A stretch of DNA of 64,000 nt from Anaeromicrobium sediminis (GTDB taxonomy: Bacteria > Bacillota > Clostridia > Peptostreptococcales > Thermotaleaceae): positions 262,817-326,816 of the forward strand of contig NZ_NIBG01000003.1 in the NCBI RefSeq assembly GCF_002270055.1, written 5' to 3'. The notes below the pieces were generated by a model that had not been told where the DNA came from, ran no database searches, and worked only from the letters and a program-made list of their open reading frames with translations. Below, one piece after another: positions 26,401-34,428 of the stretch. Numbering within the stretch: the first letter of the stretch is position 1; each line of letters begins with the position of its first letter. The position numbers and the translations under genes were made by a program.

Positions 26401-26724
26401 ATGAGATTTTTAAAAGAATTTTTTCCAGAATTCACAGAAAAATTAGATGAAATTGATCAATTATATACGGAAAAAAGAATGATTGATGAAAAAACATATC
26501 AATTTATTTGTTTCGCCCTATCAATAAAAGGAAGATCAAAGCCTTGTGTTTTAAAACACTTTAAGGAAGCTATAGATGCAGGAGCAACTGAAAAGGAATT
26601 GTCATACATTTTGGCATTAGTTATGCGAGAAGCTGCAGGGGCAGATGACTGTTGGACTCATGATGTAATTAGTGATTGGAAGAGTATTGTAAAAGGAGAA
26701 GTATGTTGCGATTGCGCAAAATAA
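26401..26724 (+). CDS. carboxymuconolactone decarboxylase (CMD/AhpD-like) family protein
   Basis: A 107-residue CMD-fold protein with the AhpD-like redox or proton-relay core Cys84-Trp-Thr-His87 in REAAGADDCWTHDV, and KEAIDAGATEKELSYILAL before it. It ends in a cysteine-rich tail, VCCDCAK, not typical of the family and possibly metal- or thiol-active. AAAGGAGAG precedes the start. Its place between the CobW gene and the corrinoid activation genes suggests a thiol-redox role in the island. Confidence 0.85.
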   Translation: MRFLKEFFPEFTEKLDEIDQLYTEKRMIDEKTYQFICFALSIKGRSKPCVLKHFKEAIDAGATEKELSYILALVMREAAGADDCWTHDVISDWKSIVKGEVCCDCAK

Positions 26725-26806
26725 GTTAGACACAACTGATATTTCCTTTTAAAGCTATTATAATGAGATAAGAGATTAGAGTTTTATATGGGAAGGGGAA
26801 TTTCTA

Positions 26807-27427
26807 TTGAAGGTTTTTTCTGATTTTAATTTTACTATTGATAAAAAAAGAGTATTCAATTATATAGATTGTTATGAAGGTCGGAGAATATACAAGACTA
26901 TATCCAAGATGTATGAAGATTTTTACGAAAAATTACCTTCTTTGATAACACCTAAAGGTTTTTATAATTTTGTTAATAATGATGATTCTAAAGTACCTTC
27001 TCATACACTATACTGTGTCATAACTTTAGGAGAAAAAATAAGTGAAGCAATTGGTGAAAAATATGATGATGGTGAATATATAGAAACTCTTTTATTAGAT
27101 GCTATGGCAGATATGGTGTTATTTGAATATAGCAACCAATTTTATAAACACTTAAAGAAAGAAGCGAGTAAGATGAATTTAGGATTGTCATCTAGAAATT
27201 CGCCAGGGGAGAGGGGAATACCTATGGAATATGCTGAGGAAATTTTAAACAAATTAGCTATGCCACAGGAATACAATATAAGTTTAACTTCTGGATTTAT
27301 GGTAAGGCCTAATAAATCGATGATATACTCCTATAAATGTGATACTAGTTATACGTCTAGTAAAAGAGATCATGATTGCTCTAAGTGTAGCAATGAAAAT
27401 TGCAAGATGAGGAGTGTGAAAATATGA
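26807..27427 (+). CDS. vitamin B12-dependent methionine synthase activation-domain protein
   Basis: A 206-residue stand-alone relative of the MetH reactivation domain. It has the family pattern TLYCVITLGEKISE, LLLDAMADMVLFEY, LGLSSRNSPGERGIPM, SGFMVRPNKSMIYSY and a C-terminal cysteine cluster (DCSKCSNENCKMR). Such proteins occur beside corrinoid methyltransferases and are thought to assist their reductive activation. Translation starts with TTG at 26807, preceded by GGAAGGGGA. Its TGA overlaps the ATG of the next gene (ATGA), indicating translational coupling to the RACo-like activator. Confidence 0.85.
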   Translation: MKVFSDFNFTIDKKRVFNYIDCYEGRRIYKTISKMYEDFYEKLPSLITPKGFYNFVNNDDSKVPSHTLYCVITLGEKISEAIGEKYDDGEYIETLLLDAMADMVLFEYSNQFYKHLKKEASKMNLGLSSRNSPGERGIPMEYAEEILNKLAMPQEYNISLTSGFMVRPNKSMIYSYKCDTSYTSSKRDHDCSKCSNENCKMRSVKI

Positions 27428-29193
27428 TTTCCATAAAGATAGTGACGGATAATAGGATTTTATCATTAGACCATGATCCTAAGGACAGTCTATTAGATAC
27501 ATTAGTAAAGAATAAGGTATATGTTACAAGTCCTTGTGCAGGAAATGGCACATGCGGTAAGTGTAGGGTAAGAGTTGTAAAGGGCCATGTTCATTATAAG
27601 GACAGTAACAACAGATTTTTTTCAGAAGATGAAATAAAAAAAGGCTTTAGACTTGCTTGTGAATCTTATACATGTGAACCTATAACTATAGAGATACCCA
27701 AAGATAAGGATAATACTTATAGTATTGAATCTGGGTATGAGAATAATAGAGGGGTTATAAACCCTCTATTAAAAAAACATAAAGTATCCCTTGAAGATGA
27801 AATATTAAAAAAATCAATATCAATTACTAAGTCTATCAATGACCTAATGAAAAAGGATTTTTCCTACAGTTATGAAGCTTTAAAGAAATTATCAAGATAT
27901 TTAGATGTAGGGCTACATAAAAAAGATATTTATATGGTAGAGAGGGATAATTTAATATGTAATATATTCACAAGGAATTGTAAGTTATATGGAGTTGCCA
28001 TTGACATAGGTACGACTACTATAGCTATGGTCCTTATTGACCTTGAATCAAGTGAAATTATAGATAAATATGCCATACTGAATCCTCAAAAGAAATATGG
28101 ACATGACGTAATATCAAGAATAAATTATGCATCTAAATCCACAGAAAATTTAGATGAAATTTCTTCATTAATAAGAGATGAGATTTTTAAATCTATACTT
28201 CATCTAGCTAAGAAGAATCACATATTATTTGATGATATACACCAGGTTTATATATCAGCGAATACTACTATGATTCAATTATTATTAGGATTACATTCCC
28301 ATTCCTTGGCTGTTGCACCATTTACAATGATTACAGATTCTCCTATTGAATATAGCTTTAGTGAAGTATTTAATTACACTAAGGGCCATTGTAAGGTGAC
28401 TTTAACTCCGTCAATATCTGCTTATGTGGGGGGAGATATTACATCGGGCATAATTAGTACTAACATACATAAGGATGAGAACATAAGTCTCTTAATAGAC
28501 ATAGGTACTAACGGAGAGATGGTTTTAGGAAATAGAGATAAAATCTTTTGTGTAGCTACAGCAGCAGGTCCAGCCTTTGAAGGTGCTACCATTAAGTATG
28601 GTATTGGTAGCATTGAGGGGGCCATTAGTCATGTGACTATAAAAGATAGGGAAGTAACTTATGAAACTATAGGAGATAAAAGTCCTGTAGGTATTTGTGG
28701 TTCTGGAATAATTGATATAACTGCTGAATTAATTAAAAACAATATAATAAAAAAATCGGGAAGATATAATAAAGAATATACAGATACAGATGGGAATTTT
28801 CCTATTGCCTGCTTAGACACGGGAGAGAAAATAGTTTTTACCCAAAAAGACATTAGAGAAATACAATTAGCAAAGTCTGCTATACGTTCTGGAATAGAAA
28901 TACTAATAAGAGAGTACGGATGTTATTATAATGAAATAAAAAATGTATATATGGCAGGAGGATTTGGTAATAAAATATCTATTAAATCTGCCGCACAGAT
29001 AGGCCTTATACCTGATGAATTAAAGGAAAAGGTAGTGTTTATAGGTAATACGTCCCTAAGTGGTAGTATAGATATGATTTTAGACAAGTCTTCTCAGGAA
29101 GATTTAAGATACATTATTGACACAACAAAATATGTAGAACTTTCTACAGACCGCCAATTCCAATCATTGTTTGTTGATTATATGGCCTTTTAA
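27424..29193 (+). CDS. RACo-like ferredoxin-ASKHA corrinoid activation protein
   Basis: A 589-residue activator that reduces inactive Co(II) corrinoid to Co(I) at the cost of ATP. The N-terminal plant-type 2Fe-2S domain has SPCAGNGTCGKCRVRV and LACES (CX5CX2CXnC). The C-terminal DUF4445/ASKHA ATPase starts near residue 195 with GVAIDIGTTTIAMVLIDL, then LIDIGTNGEMVLG and GICGSGIIDI. ATG 27424 with GAGGAGTG upstream overlaps the previous stop codon. It would serve the corrinoid protein encoded at 34429, 5 kb away. Confidence 0.93.
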   Translation: MISIKIVTDNRILSLDHDPKDSLLDTLVKNKVYVTSPCAGNGTCGKCRVRVVKGHVHYKDSNNRFFSEDEIKKGFRLACESYTCEPITIEIPKDKDNTYSIESGYENNRGVINPLLKKHKVSLEDEILKKSISITKSINDLMKKDFSYSYEALKKLSRYLDVGLHKKDIYMVERDNLICNIFTRNCKLYGVAIDIGTTTIAMVLIDLESSEIIDKYAILNPQKKYGHDVISRINYASKSTENLDEISSLIRDEIFKSILHLAKKNHILFDDIHQVYISANTTMIQLLLGLHSHSLAVAPFTMITDSPIEYSFSEVFNYTKGHCKVTLTPSISAYVGGDITSGIISTNIHKDENISLLIDIGTNGEMVLGNRDKIFCVATAAGPAFEGATIKYGIGSIEGAISHVTIKDREVTYETIGDKSPVGICGSGIIDITAELIKNNIIKKSGRYNKEYTDTDGNFPIACLDTGEKIVFTQKDIREIQLAKSAIRSGIEILIREYGCYYNEIKNVYMAGGFGNKISIKSAAQIGLIPDELKEKVVFIGNTSLSGSIDMILDKSSQEDLRYIIDTTKYVELSTDRQFQSLFVDYMAF

Positions 29194-29228
29194 AAAATGA
29201 GAATTAGATAAAGTCTAATTCTCATTTT
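29194..29228. terminator. bidirectional terminator
   Basis: A 15-bp perfect stem AAAATGAGAATTAGA / TCTAATTCTCATTTT with a 5-nt loop, between the convergent RACo-like and MtaA-like genes. Confidence 0.9.
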
Positions 29229-29230
29229 CT

Positions 29231-30268
29231 TTAATATCTTCCATACTCTTTGGCAGTTTTTATCATTACTTTAGCTTTTTCAAAATCTAAAGGAGCTGGA
29301 TACTCGCAACCTGTTGCTAATATAAATCCTCCGCCTTTCTTAAACGTATCAATTTCTTTTTTACATTCTTCTTCCACTTCTTCTAAAGTGGCAGTCATAA
29401 GCCAACCTGGGTCAACATGACCGATTAAAGTGAGCTTATCTCCATATTTTTCTTTCATATCTTCAAAGGATGAACACTCAGCAGGGTAATGTAGGAATGA
29501 AAAAGCAATGGGATTCATTCTCTTTAATTGCACATCAAAGTATGGACCAGCACCACAATTGTGAATCATAACCATAGATCCTAATTCACGAATATGGTTT
29601 GCTAACTCTTCCATATACACCCCTTCAAATTTATCCCACATTCTTTTACTCATGATAGTTTTTGATGCAAATAGTGTATCAAACATAATGGCATGGACTC
29701 CTTCTTCTATCATGGCTGTACAAAATTCTTTTAAAGTTTCTGTAATTTCTCTTAAACATTTATGTACTTCTTTTGAACAATCTATAAGATCCATAAATAG
29801 TTTATCATGTCCTCTAAGCATTCCTGCAATACCTAAAGGTCCAAATACAAAGCCGATTATAGGTTTTTCTTTACCTCTAGCCTTAACTAATTTTTCACAT
29901 AATTCTATATGTTCGCTCATTCTAGGTGTTTCTCTTGGATTTATTTTTTTTATTTTAGTATAATCTTCTACAGATTTTATTAATCTATTATCATGGGAAG
30001 GGCAAGCTGCCTTATCCTCAAAATATAATATTTCCTGTCCCCAGTCTGCAGCTTCTACAGATAAATCTACTAAAGTACAAATAGCATCTAGATCTAATTC
30101 ATCTGTGGTCTTTATAATGGACTGAGCACAAAGGTCGACATCTTGTGTCCACTCTTTATAATTAATACCTAATTTCTTTCTAGATACACTATTTAAAAGA
30201 GGATATACGGGAACTCTATCTGCTTCCTTGTGTTGTAATGTTAATCTTACTCTTTCTAAAGAATTCAT
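29231..30268 (-). CDS. MtaA/CmuA-type corrinoid methyltransferase (UroD family)
   Basis: A 345-residue uroporphyrinogen-decarboxylase-fold methyltransferase. Unlike the fusion protein at 23719 it keeps the complete zinc motif: His236-x-Cys238 (MIHNCGAGP) and Cys321 (ATGCEYP). It would move methyl groups between the corrinoid protein and a thiol or other nucleophile. AGGAGGAAAT precedes the ATG. Its promoter carries the same 35-bp element as the fusion gene, so the two are probably switched on together. Bacteria normally lack coenzyme M, so the acceptor is an open question. Confidence 0.88.
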   Translation of the reverse strand: MNSLERVRLTLQHKEADRVPVYPLLNSVSRKKLGINYKEWTQDVDLCAQSIIKTTDELDLDAICTLVDLSVEAADWGQEILYFEDKAACPSHDNRLIKSVEDYTKIKKINPRETPRMSEHIELCEKLVKARGKEKPIIGFVFGPLGIAGMLRGHDKLFMDLIDCSKEVHKCLREITETLKEFCTAMIEEGVHAIMFDTLFASKTIMSKRMWDKFEGVYMEELANHIRELGSMVMIHNCGAGPYFDVQLKRMNPIAFSFLHYPAECSSFEDMKEKYGDKLTLIGHVDPGWLMTATLEEVEEECKKEIDTFKKGGGFILATGCEYPAPLDFEKAKVMIKTAKEYGRY

Positions 30269-30329
30269 ATTTATTTCCTCCTAATCGCTGTTCATCATTG
30301 AATGGGAAATTATTGTAATTGCTATGTTA

Positions 30330-30387
30330 ATTATACATTTTGTGTAACTGGATTTCTCGTTTAAAAGTACAAATTGTTGGAATATGT
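30330..30387 (-). promoter_or_regulatory. shared methyltransferase promoter element, copy B
   Basis: On the minus strand the block from 30387 to 30353 begins ACATATTCCAACAAT and ends ACTTTTAAACGAGAAA, differing from copy A at only two of 35 bases. It is followed by the same GAGAAA, a 17-nt spacer and TATAAT (30335-30330), and lies 84 nt before the ATG, against 88 in copy A. Confidence 0.8.
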
Positions 30388-30456
30388 AATGGAAATGATT
30401 TTTTAATCGGAGAAAATCTAGGGACCGTGATAATAGAGGGATAGAAGCTAGTGTGT

Positions 30457-30514
30457 ATATATATTTAGCTTCATAATTACACATATATGTATAGTTATGA
30501 AGCTAAATATATAT
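30457..30514. repeat. 20-bp perfect inverted repeat
   Basis: Arms 30457-30476 and 30495-30514 are perfect complements (right arm TTATGAAGCTAAATATATAT) with an 18-nt loop that itself contains ACATATATGT. No T run follows on either strand, so a protein-binding site or a structured leader is more likely than a terminator. Confidence 0.6.
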
Positions 30515-30530
30515 TAGAGACCTTTCATAT

Positions 30531-30580
30531 GTAAATTTTCCTTATAAATAGGTGAGTTATTGTAGATTTTCCTTATAAAT
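30531..30580. repeat. two direct repeats, 31 bp apart
   Basis: GTAAATTTTCCTTATAAAT at 30531-30549 and GTAGATTTTCCTTATAAAT at 30562-30580 differ at one base. The 31-bp period is close to three helical turns, as expected for two bound regulators on one face. Confidence 0.45.
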
Positions 30581-30654
30581 TTATAGAAATAGAGATTTTG
30601 TAGCAAAAAATATATATTATGATAATAAGAGAACTTTCATAAACTTTATAAAAT

Positions 30655-30697
30655 AAAAAATAAGAATTAGATTTTCTCTAATTCTTATTTTTTATAT
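30655..30697 (-). terminator. terminator after ridA
   Basis: A 17-nt stem AAAAAATAAGAATTAGA / TCTAATTCTTATTTTTT with a 5-nt loop, just downstream of ridA; symmetrical A and T runs let it work on both strands. Confidence 0.8.
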
Positions 30698-30700
30698 TTA

Positions 30701-31078
30701 TTATATATATGCTATTACATCCATTTCAATGTCTAAATCATCATATAATTCTTTCACTGCAACAGTAACACGAGCTGGTGGATTTACTGAAAAAAATTCT
30801 TTATAAACTTCGTTCATATCTTCAAACTTTTCCATAGAAGAAATATATACATTGCACTTTAATACTTTATCCAAACTTGAACCTGCTTCTTCTAATATAT
30901 TTTTAATATTATGCAAAACTCTTCTTGTCTGTCGTGCTATACTATCTCTCTCCATTTCACTTGTTTCAGGATTGATGCATATTTGACCTGATAAAAAAAT
31001 CATGTTATTATGAACAACAGCTTGAGAGTAGGGTCCTACAGCTAGTGGTGCTTTATCTATCGAAATGATTTTTTTCAT
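30701..31078 (-). CDS. ridA: RidA family enamine/imine deaminase
   Basis: A 125-residue RidA (YjgF/YER057c/UK114) protein that hydrolyses reactive enamines such as 2-aminoacrylate. It shows GPYSQAVVHNNMIFLSGQICINP at the start and the catalytic arginine region NPPARVTVAVKEL (Arg near residue 104). It follows the serine dehydratase gene by 62 bp on the same strand; that enzyme releases 2-aminoacrylate, so the pairing is metabolically logical. CAGGAGGTT precedes the ATG. Confidence 0.93.
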   Translation of the reverse strand: MKKIISIDKAPLAVGPYSQAVVHNNMIFLSGQICINPETSEMERDSIARQTRRVLHNIKNILEEAGSSLDKVLKCNVYISSMEKFEDMNEVYKEFFSVNPPARVTVAVKELYDDLDIEMDVIAYI

Positions 31079-31140
31079 TGGAATAACCTCCTGATATGTA
31101 TTTTGTTAGATATATTATTAATACATCCTGAGGGTTTTAA

Positions 31141-32763
31141 CTAGGCTAAGGCCTCTATTGCTCCTACATCTCTAAGAGCATCTCTTTCATCTTGTTCTTT
31201 AGCAAGCTTCTGTCCAGTTGGTGTTATACATAGGCCACCATTACATGTACATCTTAATTCACTAGGCAGCTGAGCTCCAACTCTAAACATGGTTTCTGCT
31301 GATTCATCTAGTGGAATACAACCATCAAATCCACCCATAACAATGTTAGCTGATACTACTGCATTAGCTGCTGACATGGCATTTCTACTAATACAAGGAA
31401 CCTGTACAAGACCAGCAACAGGATCACAAATAGTACCAAGTATGTTTTGGATAGCTATAGACGCTGCATTAAGGGCTTGTTCAGTTGTACCTCCAAGGTA
31501 GTGCATTAATCCTCCAGCGGCCATAGCAGATGCAGCTCCAGGTTCTACTTGACATCCATAAAGTTCAGCAGAATAGTTATGGTCTTTAGACATACAAATA
31601 CCTATTACAGCAGTTGCCAGCATGGCCTTTATTTTATCTTCTTCACTTACACCTAGTTTCTTAGCAGTTCCAAGAATAACACCAGGTATAACCCCTGCAG
31701 AACCACCAGTAGGAGCACATAAAACAACACCCATGGCACTACTATATTCCATAGTGGCAATAGACCAAGGTGTTACTAAATCTAGTATACCCGTATCTAA
31801 CCATTGTTTCTTATTTTCAGCTTTTTTAGCAATCTTTCCACCAGTTGGTTGTATGATACCATCCATGTTAATGTCACCTTTTAAGGCTTCCTCAATACCA
31901 TCTTCCATAATATCTATGATTTCTTTCATGTAATTCATAATTTCCTCTTTAGACCAACCGCTTCTTGCTGATTCATACATGATGGCTAGTTCCCATAATT
32001 CCTTATTTTCTCTCTTACCAATTTCAAGCATCTCAGCAGCAGATTTAAAAGGAACTGGTTCGTGTCTGTTTGATAATACAGTAAGTACTGGGTTAATTTG
32101 TTTTATCCTTGTTACATTTTTTAAAGTCTTTATTTTATCTACAGAATCATCAGTTGGTTTATTTTTTGTTTTTCCATTAATTAATCCACGATTATCTAAT
32201 GTGGAGAAACTAATTTCTTCCACATGACCTACAAGTTTTTTTATTTCATCACATAAATTTATTAAATCATCTTTTGATGCATTTTCAGTAAATACTAATA
32301 ACTCGTGAGCATCTCCTACAATAGATACAGAAAGGTCATCAATAGATAATAGTTTTACAGTTCCACCACCTGTAGAATCTGCTCGTACAAGAACCTCTTC
32401 CCCTTCTTCACTAGTCATGGTTATTCTAGATATGTTAGGGACTATGGCTTCAAAGTCACTTATTCTAAATTCAATATCTACATCCATTTCTCTAGCATCA
32501 ATATTTGATCTACGAAGTTTAGGGTCTTCAGGGCGTCTACCTAAAAGGCCAGAGATAAATCCTAAATCAGACTTTTGTCCTTTATACATATTTGTATAAG
32601 CACCTTCTCTCGCAAATTCAACAACAGCCTTTTTTAAATTCCCATCTAATAGCTGACTACTTAAATAGCCTATTCTAGCAGGTCCACAGGTATGAGAACT
32701 AGAAGGCCCTACCATAATTGGACCTATAATATCATTAAAGATACTTGGATTCTGTCTTGTCAT
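31141..32763 (-). CDS. sdaA: L-serine ammonia-lyase, iron-sulfur type, single chain
   Basis: A 540-residue enzyme deaminating L-serine to pyruvate and ammonia. The beta part comes first (GPIMVGPSSSHTCGPARIGYL) and the alpha part follows from about residue 255 (VVLCAPTGGSAGVIPGVILG, ICMSKDHNYSAELYGCQVEPGAASAMAA, GLVQVPCISRNAMSAANAV), with cysteines able to hold the 4Fe-4S cluster. Many clostridia have two separate chains; here they are joined. TAAGGAGGTT precedes the ATG. The region may carry betaine-derived glycine and serine to pyruvate, but that link is inference. Confidence 0.93.
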   Translation of the reverse strand: MTRQNPSIFNDIIGPIMVGPSSSHTCGPARIGYLSSQLLDGNLKKAVVEFAREGAYTNMYKGQKSDLGFISGLLGRRPEDPKLRRSNIDAREMDVDIEFRISDFEAIVPNISRITMTSEEGEEVLVRADSTGGGTVKLLSIDDLSVSIVGDAHELLVFTENASKDDLINLCDEIKKLVGHVEEISFSTLDNRGLINGKTKNKPTDDSVDKIKTLKNVTRIKQINPVLTVLSNRHEPVPFKSAAEMLEIGKRENKELWELAIMYESARSGWSKEEIMNYMKEIIDIMEDGIEEALKGDINMDGIIQPTGGKIAKKAENKKQWLDTGILDLVTPWSIATMEYSSAMGVVLCAPTGGSAGVIPGVILGTAKKLGVSEEDKIKAMLATAVIGICMSKDHNYSAELYGCQVEPGAASAMAAGGLMHYLGGTTEQALNAASIAIQNILGTICDPVAGLVQVPCISRNAMSAANAVVSANIVMGGFDGCIPLDESAETMFRVGAQLPSELRCTCNGGLCITPTGQKLAKEQDERDALRDVGAIEALA

Positions 32764-33247
32764 AAAAAAACCTCCTTAAGAGTTAAGTTTATATATGAAA
32801 TTCAGCTATAGAGCAGTAATATTTAAATATCTATTATGGGGAATGGAATTCACAAGAATGAAAAAATAAAGATATTATTTGTGATAATAAATAAGTGATT
32901 TTCAAAAATATAAAAAAATAAAGCGTGTATTTTCACGATATGAATTTTAAAATGTGTAAAAAAGAATGATTTATCACTAAGTATACAATACGTATATAAT
33001 GGATTTCAATATAAAATTTCAAATTCATGAAAAAAATACCAAATAAAAATTTCATTAATGTATATACTAGTATAGTGTAAAGTTTATGGGATATATTGGG
33101 TAAAACTTGTGAAGGAATATAAATTTATAGTATAATAGAATGAAATTTTGTCTTAATATATACATGATGAATTTACATCTGTTTACAAACAATATAAAAT
33201 GTGGGTAGTATGTGATAGGAATATGTAATATGGCCGGGAGGTATATA
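32764..33247. other. divergent intergenic region with inverted TTCA/TGAA sites (484 bp)
   Basis: No gene. It holds the divergent promoters of serine dehydratase and the XRE-cupin regulator, and sites TTCACAAGAATGAA (32849-32862) and TTCACGATATGAA (32932-32944). Confidence 0.5.
32849..32862. promoter_or_regulatory. TTCA-N6-TGAA site 1
   Basis: TTCACAAGAATGAA, an inverted TTCA/TGAA pair with a 6-base gap, in the region divergent between serine dehydratase and the XRE-cupin gene. A 5-base-gap variant, TTCACGATATGAA, is at 32932-32944. Confidence 0.4.
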
Positions 33248-33814
33248 ATGGAACATCGCAATGGAACTAAGCAAGTAGGAGGTAGAATTAAATATATTCG
33301 AAAAGAACGAGGTTTAACATTACAGCAACTTTCAGAGAGTTCAGGGTTATCTATTGGATACCTTAGTAATTTAGAAAGAGATATAAATAGTCCAACATTA
33401 GATCACTTGCAAAGAATTTGTGAAGTGTTAGATATAAATATTATAGAACTTTTAGAGAAATCTTCAGAAGGTAAAATGCATCTTAAAGAGCATGAGCGTA
33501 GAGTAATATATGAAAAAAAGGGAAGCATTAAATATGAGTTAATAACAGAGGGTGAAAGAGATATAGAGGGAATTTGTATTAAGATGAAAGCTGGAGTAGA
33601 TTATGAAAACGTATCCTGGGGGCATACTTGTGATGAATTGGGAATTATCATAAAAGGAACTATGGAAATACGGACAATGGATTGTAAATATATTTTAGAA
33701 GAGGGAGATACATTTTATCTTAATGCAAAGACTAGACATACTTTTCGAAATATAGGTGAAGGCGAATGTGTGAGTTATTGGATATCTTCTGATTACTCTA
33801 GAATGGATGAGTAG
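33248..33814 (+). CDS. XRE family regulator with C-terminal cupin domain
   Basis: A 188-residue regulator: N-terminal XRE helix-turn-helix (IRKERGLTLQQLSESSGLSIGYLSNLERDINSPTLDHLQRI) and C-terminal cupin (ELGIIIKGTMEIRTMDCKYILEEGDTFYLNAKTRHTFRNIGEGECVSYWI). This architecture is common for control of amine, betaine and amino acid catabolism, with the cupin binding the effector. ATG 33248 follows GGGAGGTATA. It stands between the serine dehydratase and corrinoid/BCCT/MttB units; inverted TTCA/TGAA sites on both sides are its candidate operators. Confidence 0.9.
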   Translation: MEHRNGTKQVGGRIKYIRKERGLTLQQLSESSGLSIGYLSNLERDINSPTLDHLQRICEVLDINIIELLEKSSEGKMHLKEHERRVIYEKKGSIKYELITEGERDIEGICIKMKAGVDYENVSWGHTCDELGIIIKGTMEIRTMDCKYILEEGDTFYLNAKTRHTFRNIGEGECVSYWISSDYSRMDE

Positions 33815-33857
33815 TAAATTTAATGCAGGTTATTAAAATTACATAGTTTGTTTTGTA

Positions 33858-33901
33858 ATAAGTGATTGATAAAAGTACATTTATCAATCACTTATTTTTT
33901 T
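33858..33901 (+). terminator. rho-independent terminator
   Basis: A 16-bp perfect stem ATAAGTGATTGATAAA / TTTATCAATCACTTAT with a 6-nt loop, then TTTTTTT, after the XRE-cupin gene. Confidence 0.9.
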
Positions 33902-33951
33902 ATCATTTCACAGGAAAAATTTCTATGGAGGAACAAAAAATAATTGAAAAA

Positions 33952-34222
33952 TTCAAGAACGTGAAATTTTCAGTTGTTTTTCAAATGAAAAATATGATTA
34001 TAATATCTAAAAAAAACACGAAATGAAAGTATATTTCATAAATGTGAAAGAAAAAAGTGTTTTTAATCCAATTTTATTTGAATAAAAAAGAAAAAATATT
34101 ATTGGAATCATAATTGTATAGTTGATGGATAAAAGGATTGAGTGATAAAAAGAGAAAGGGGGATGAAAAAATGTTATTGACAAATAAAAAATGGTAATAT
34201 ATGATGAATTCATAGATATGAA
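33952..34222. promoter_or_regulatory. cluster of TTCA-N6-TGAA sites
   Basis: Sites TTCAAGAACGTGAA (33952-33965), TTCATAAATGTGAA (34035-34048) and TTCATAGATATGAA (34209-34222) share the layout of the site at 32849. Half-sites TTCACAA recur near 34261 and 34374. They flank the XRE-cupin gene and precede the corrinoid protein gene. Confidence 0.45.
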
Positions 34223-34428
34223 ATTTTATAATTGTGAAATTTATATATTTAGGGGAAGAGTTCACAAGGAGGCGATATTTTTCATCACATAAAAAAATAG
34301 GTTAACAAAATGAATTTTATTTTGTGTAATGGGCAGATGATTTGATTTCAAGTGAACAGAACTATATTATGTTTCACAAGTTTATTACAATTTATTGATG
34401 AGAGGAAAACGTTTGAGGAGGTTAAAAA

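Larger units (their letters stand above)
30269..30700. other. regulatory region upstream of the second MtaA-like gene (432 bp)
   Basis: No convincing gene. It holds the minus-strand promoter and 35-bp element (30330-30387), a 20-bp perfect inverted repeat (30457-30514), a 19-bp direct repeat (30531 and 30562) and the ridA terminator. Confidence 0.6.
33815..34428. other. 614-bp gene-free region upstream of the corrinoid protein gene
   Basis: After a terminator at 33858 the region is very AT-rich with no convincing reading frame. It carries three TTCA-N6-TGAA pairs (33952, 34035, 34209) and several single TTCACAA or TGTGAA half-sites, then the leader and ribosome site (GAGGAGG) of the corrinoid gene. 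An AAGGAGG at 34265 is not followed by a usable start codon. Confidence 0.5.

Noticed and set aside
30281..30484. 67-codon minus-strand frame upstream of the second MtaA-like gene
   Set aside because: It runs through the shared promoter element and one arm of the inverted repeat and has no ribosome site.
34007..34265. Short minus-strand frames in the spacer before the corrinoid protein gene
   Set aside because: Phe/Ile/Asn-rich translations of AT-rich DNA, overlapping each other, without ribosome sites or recognisable domains.
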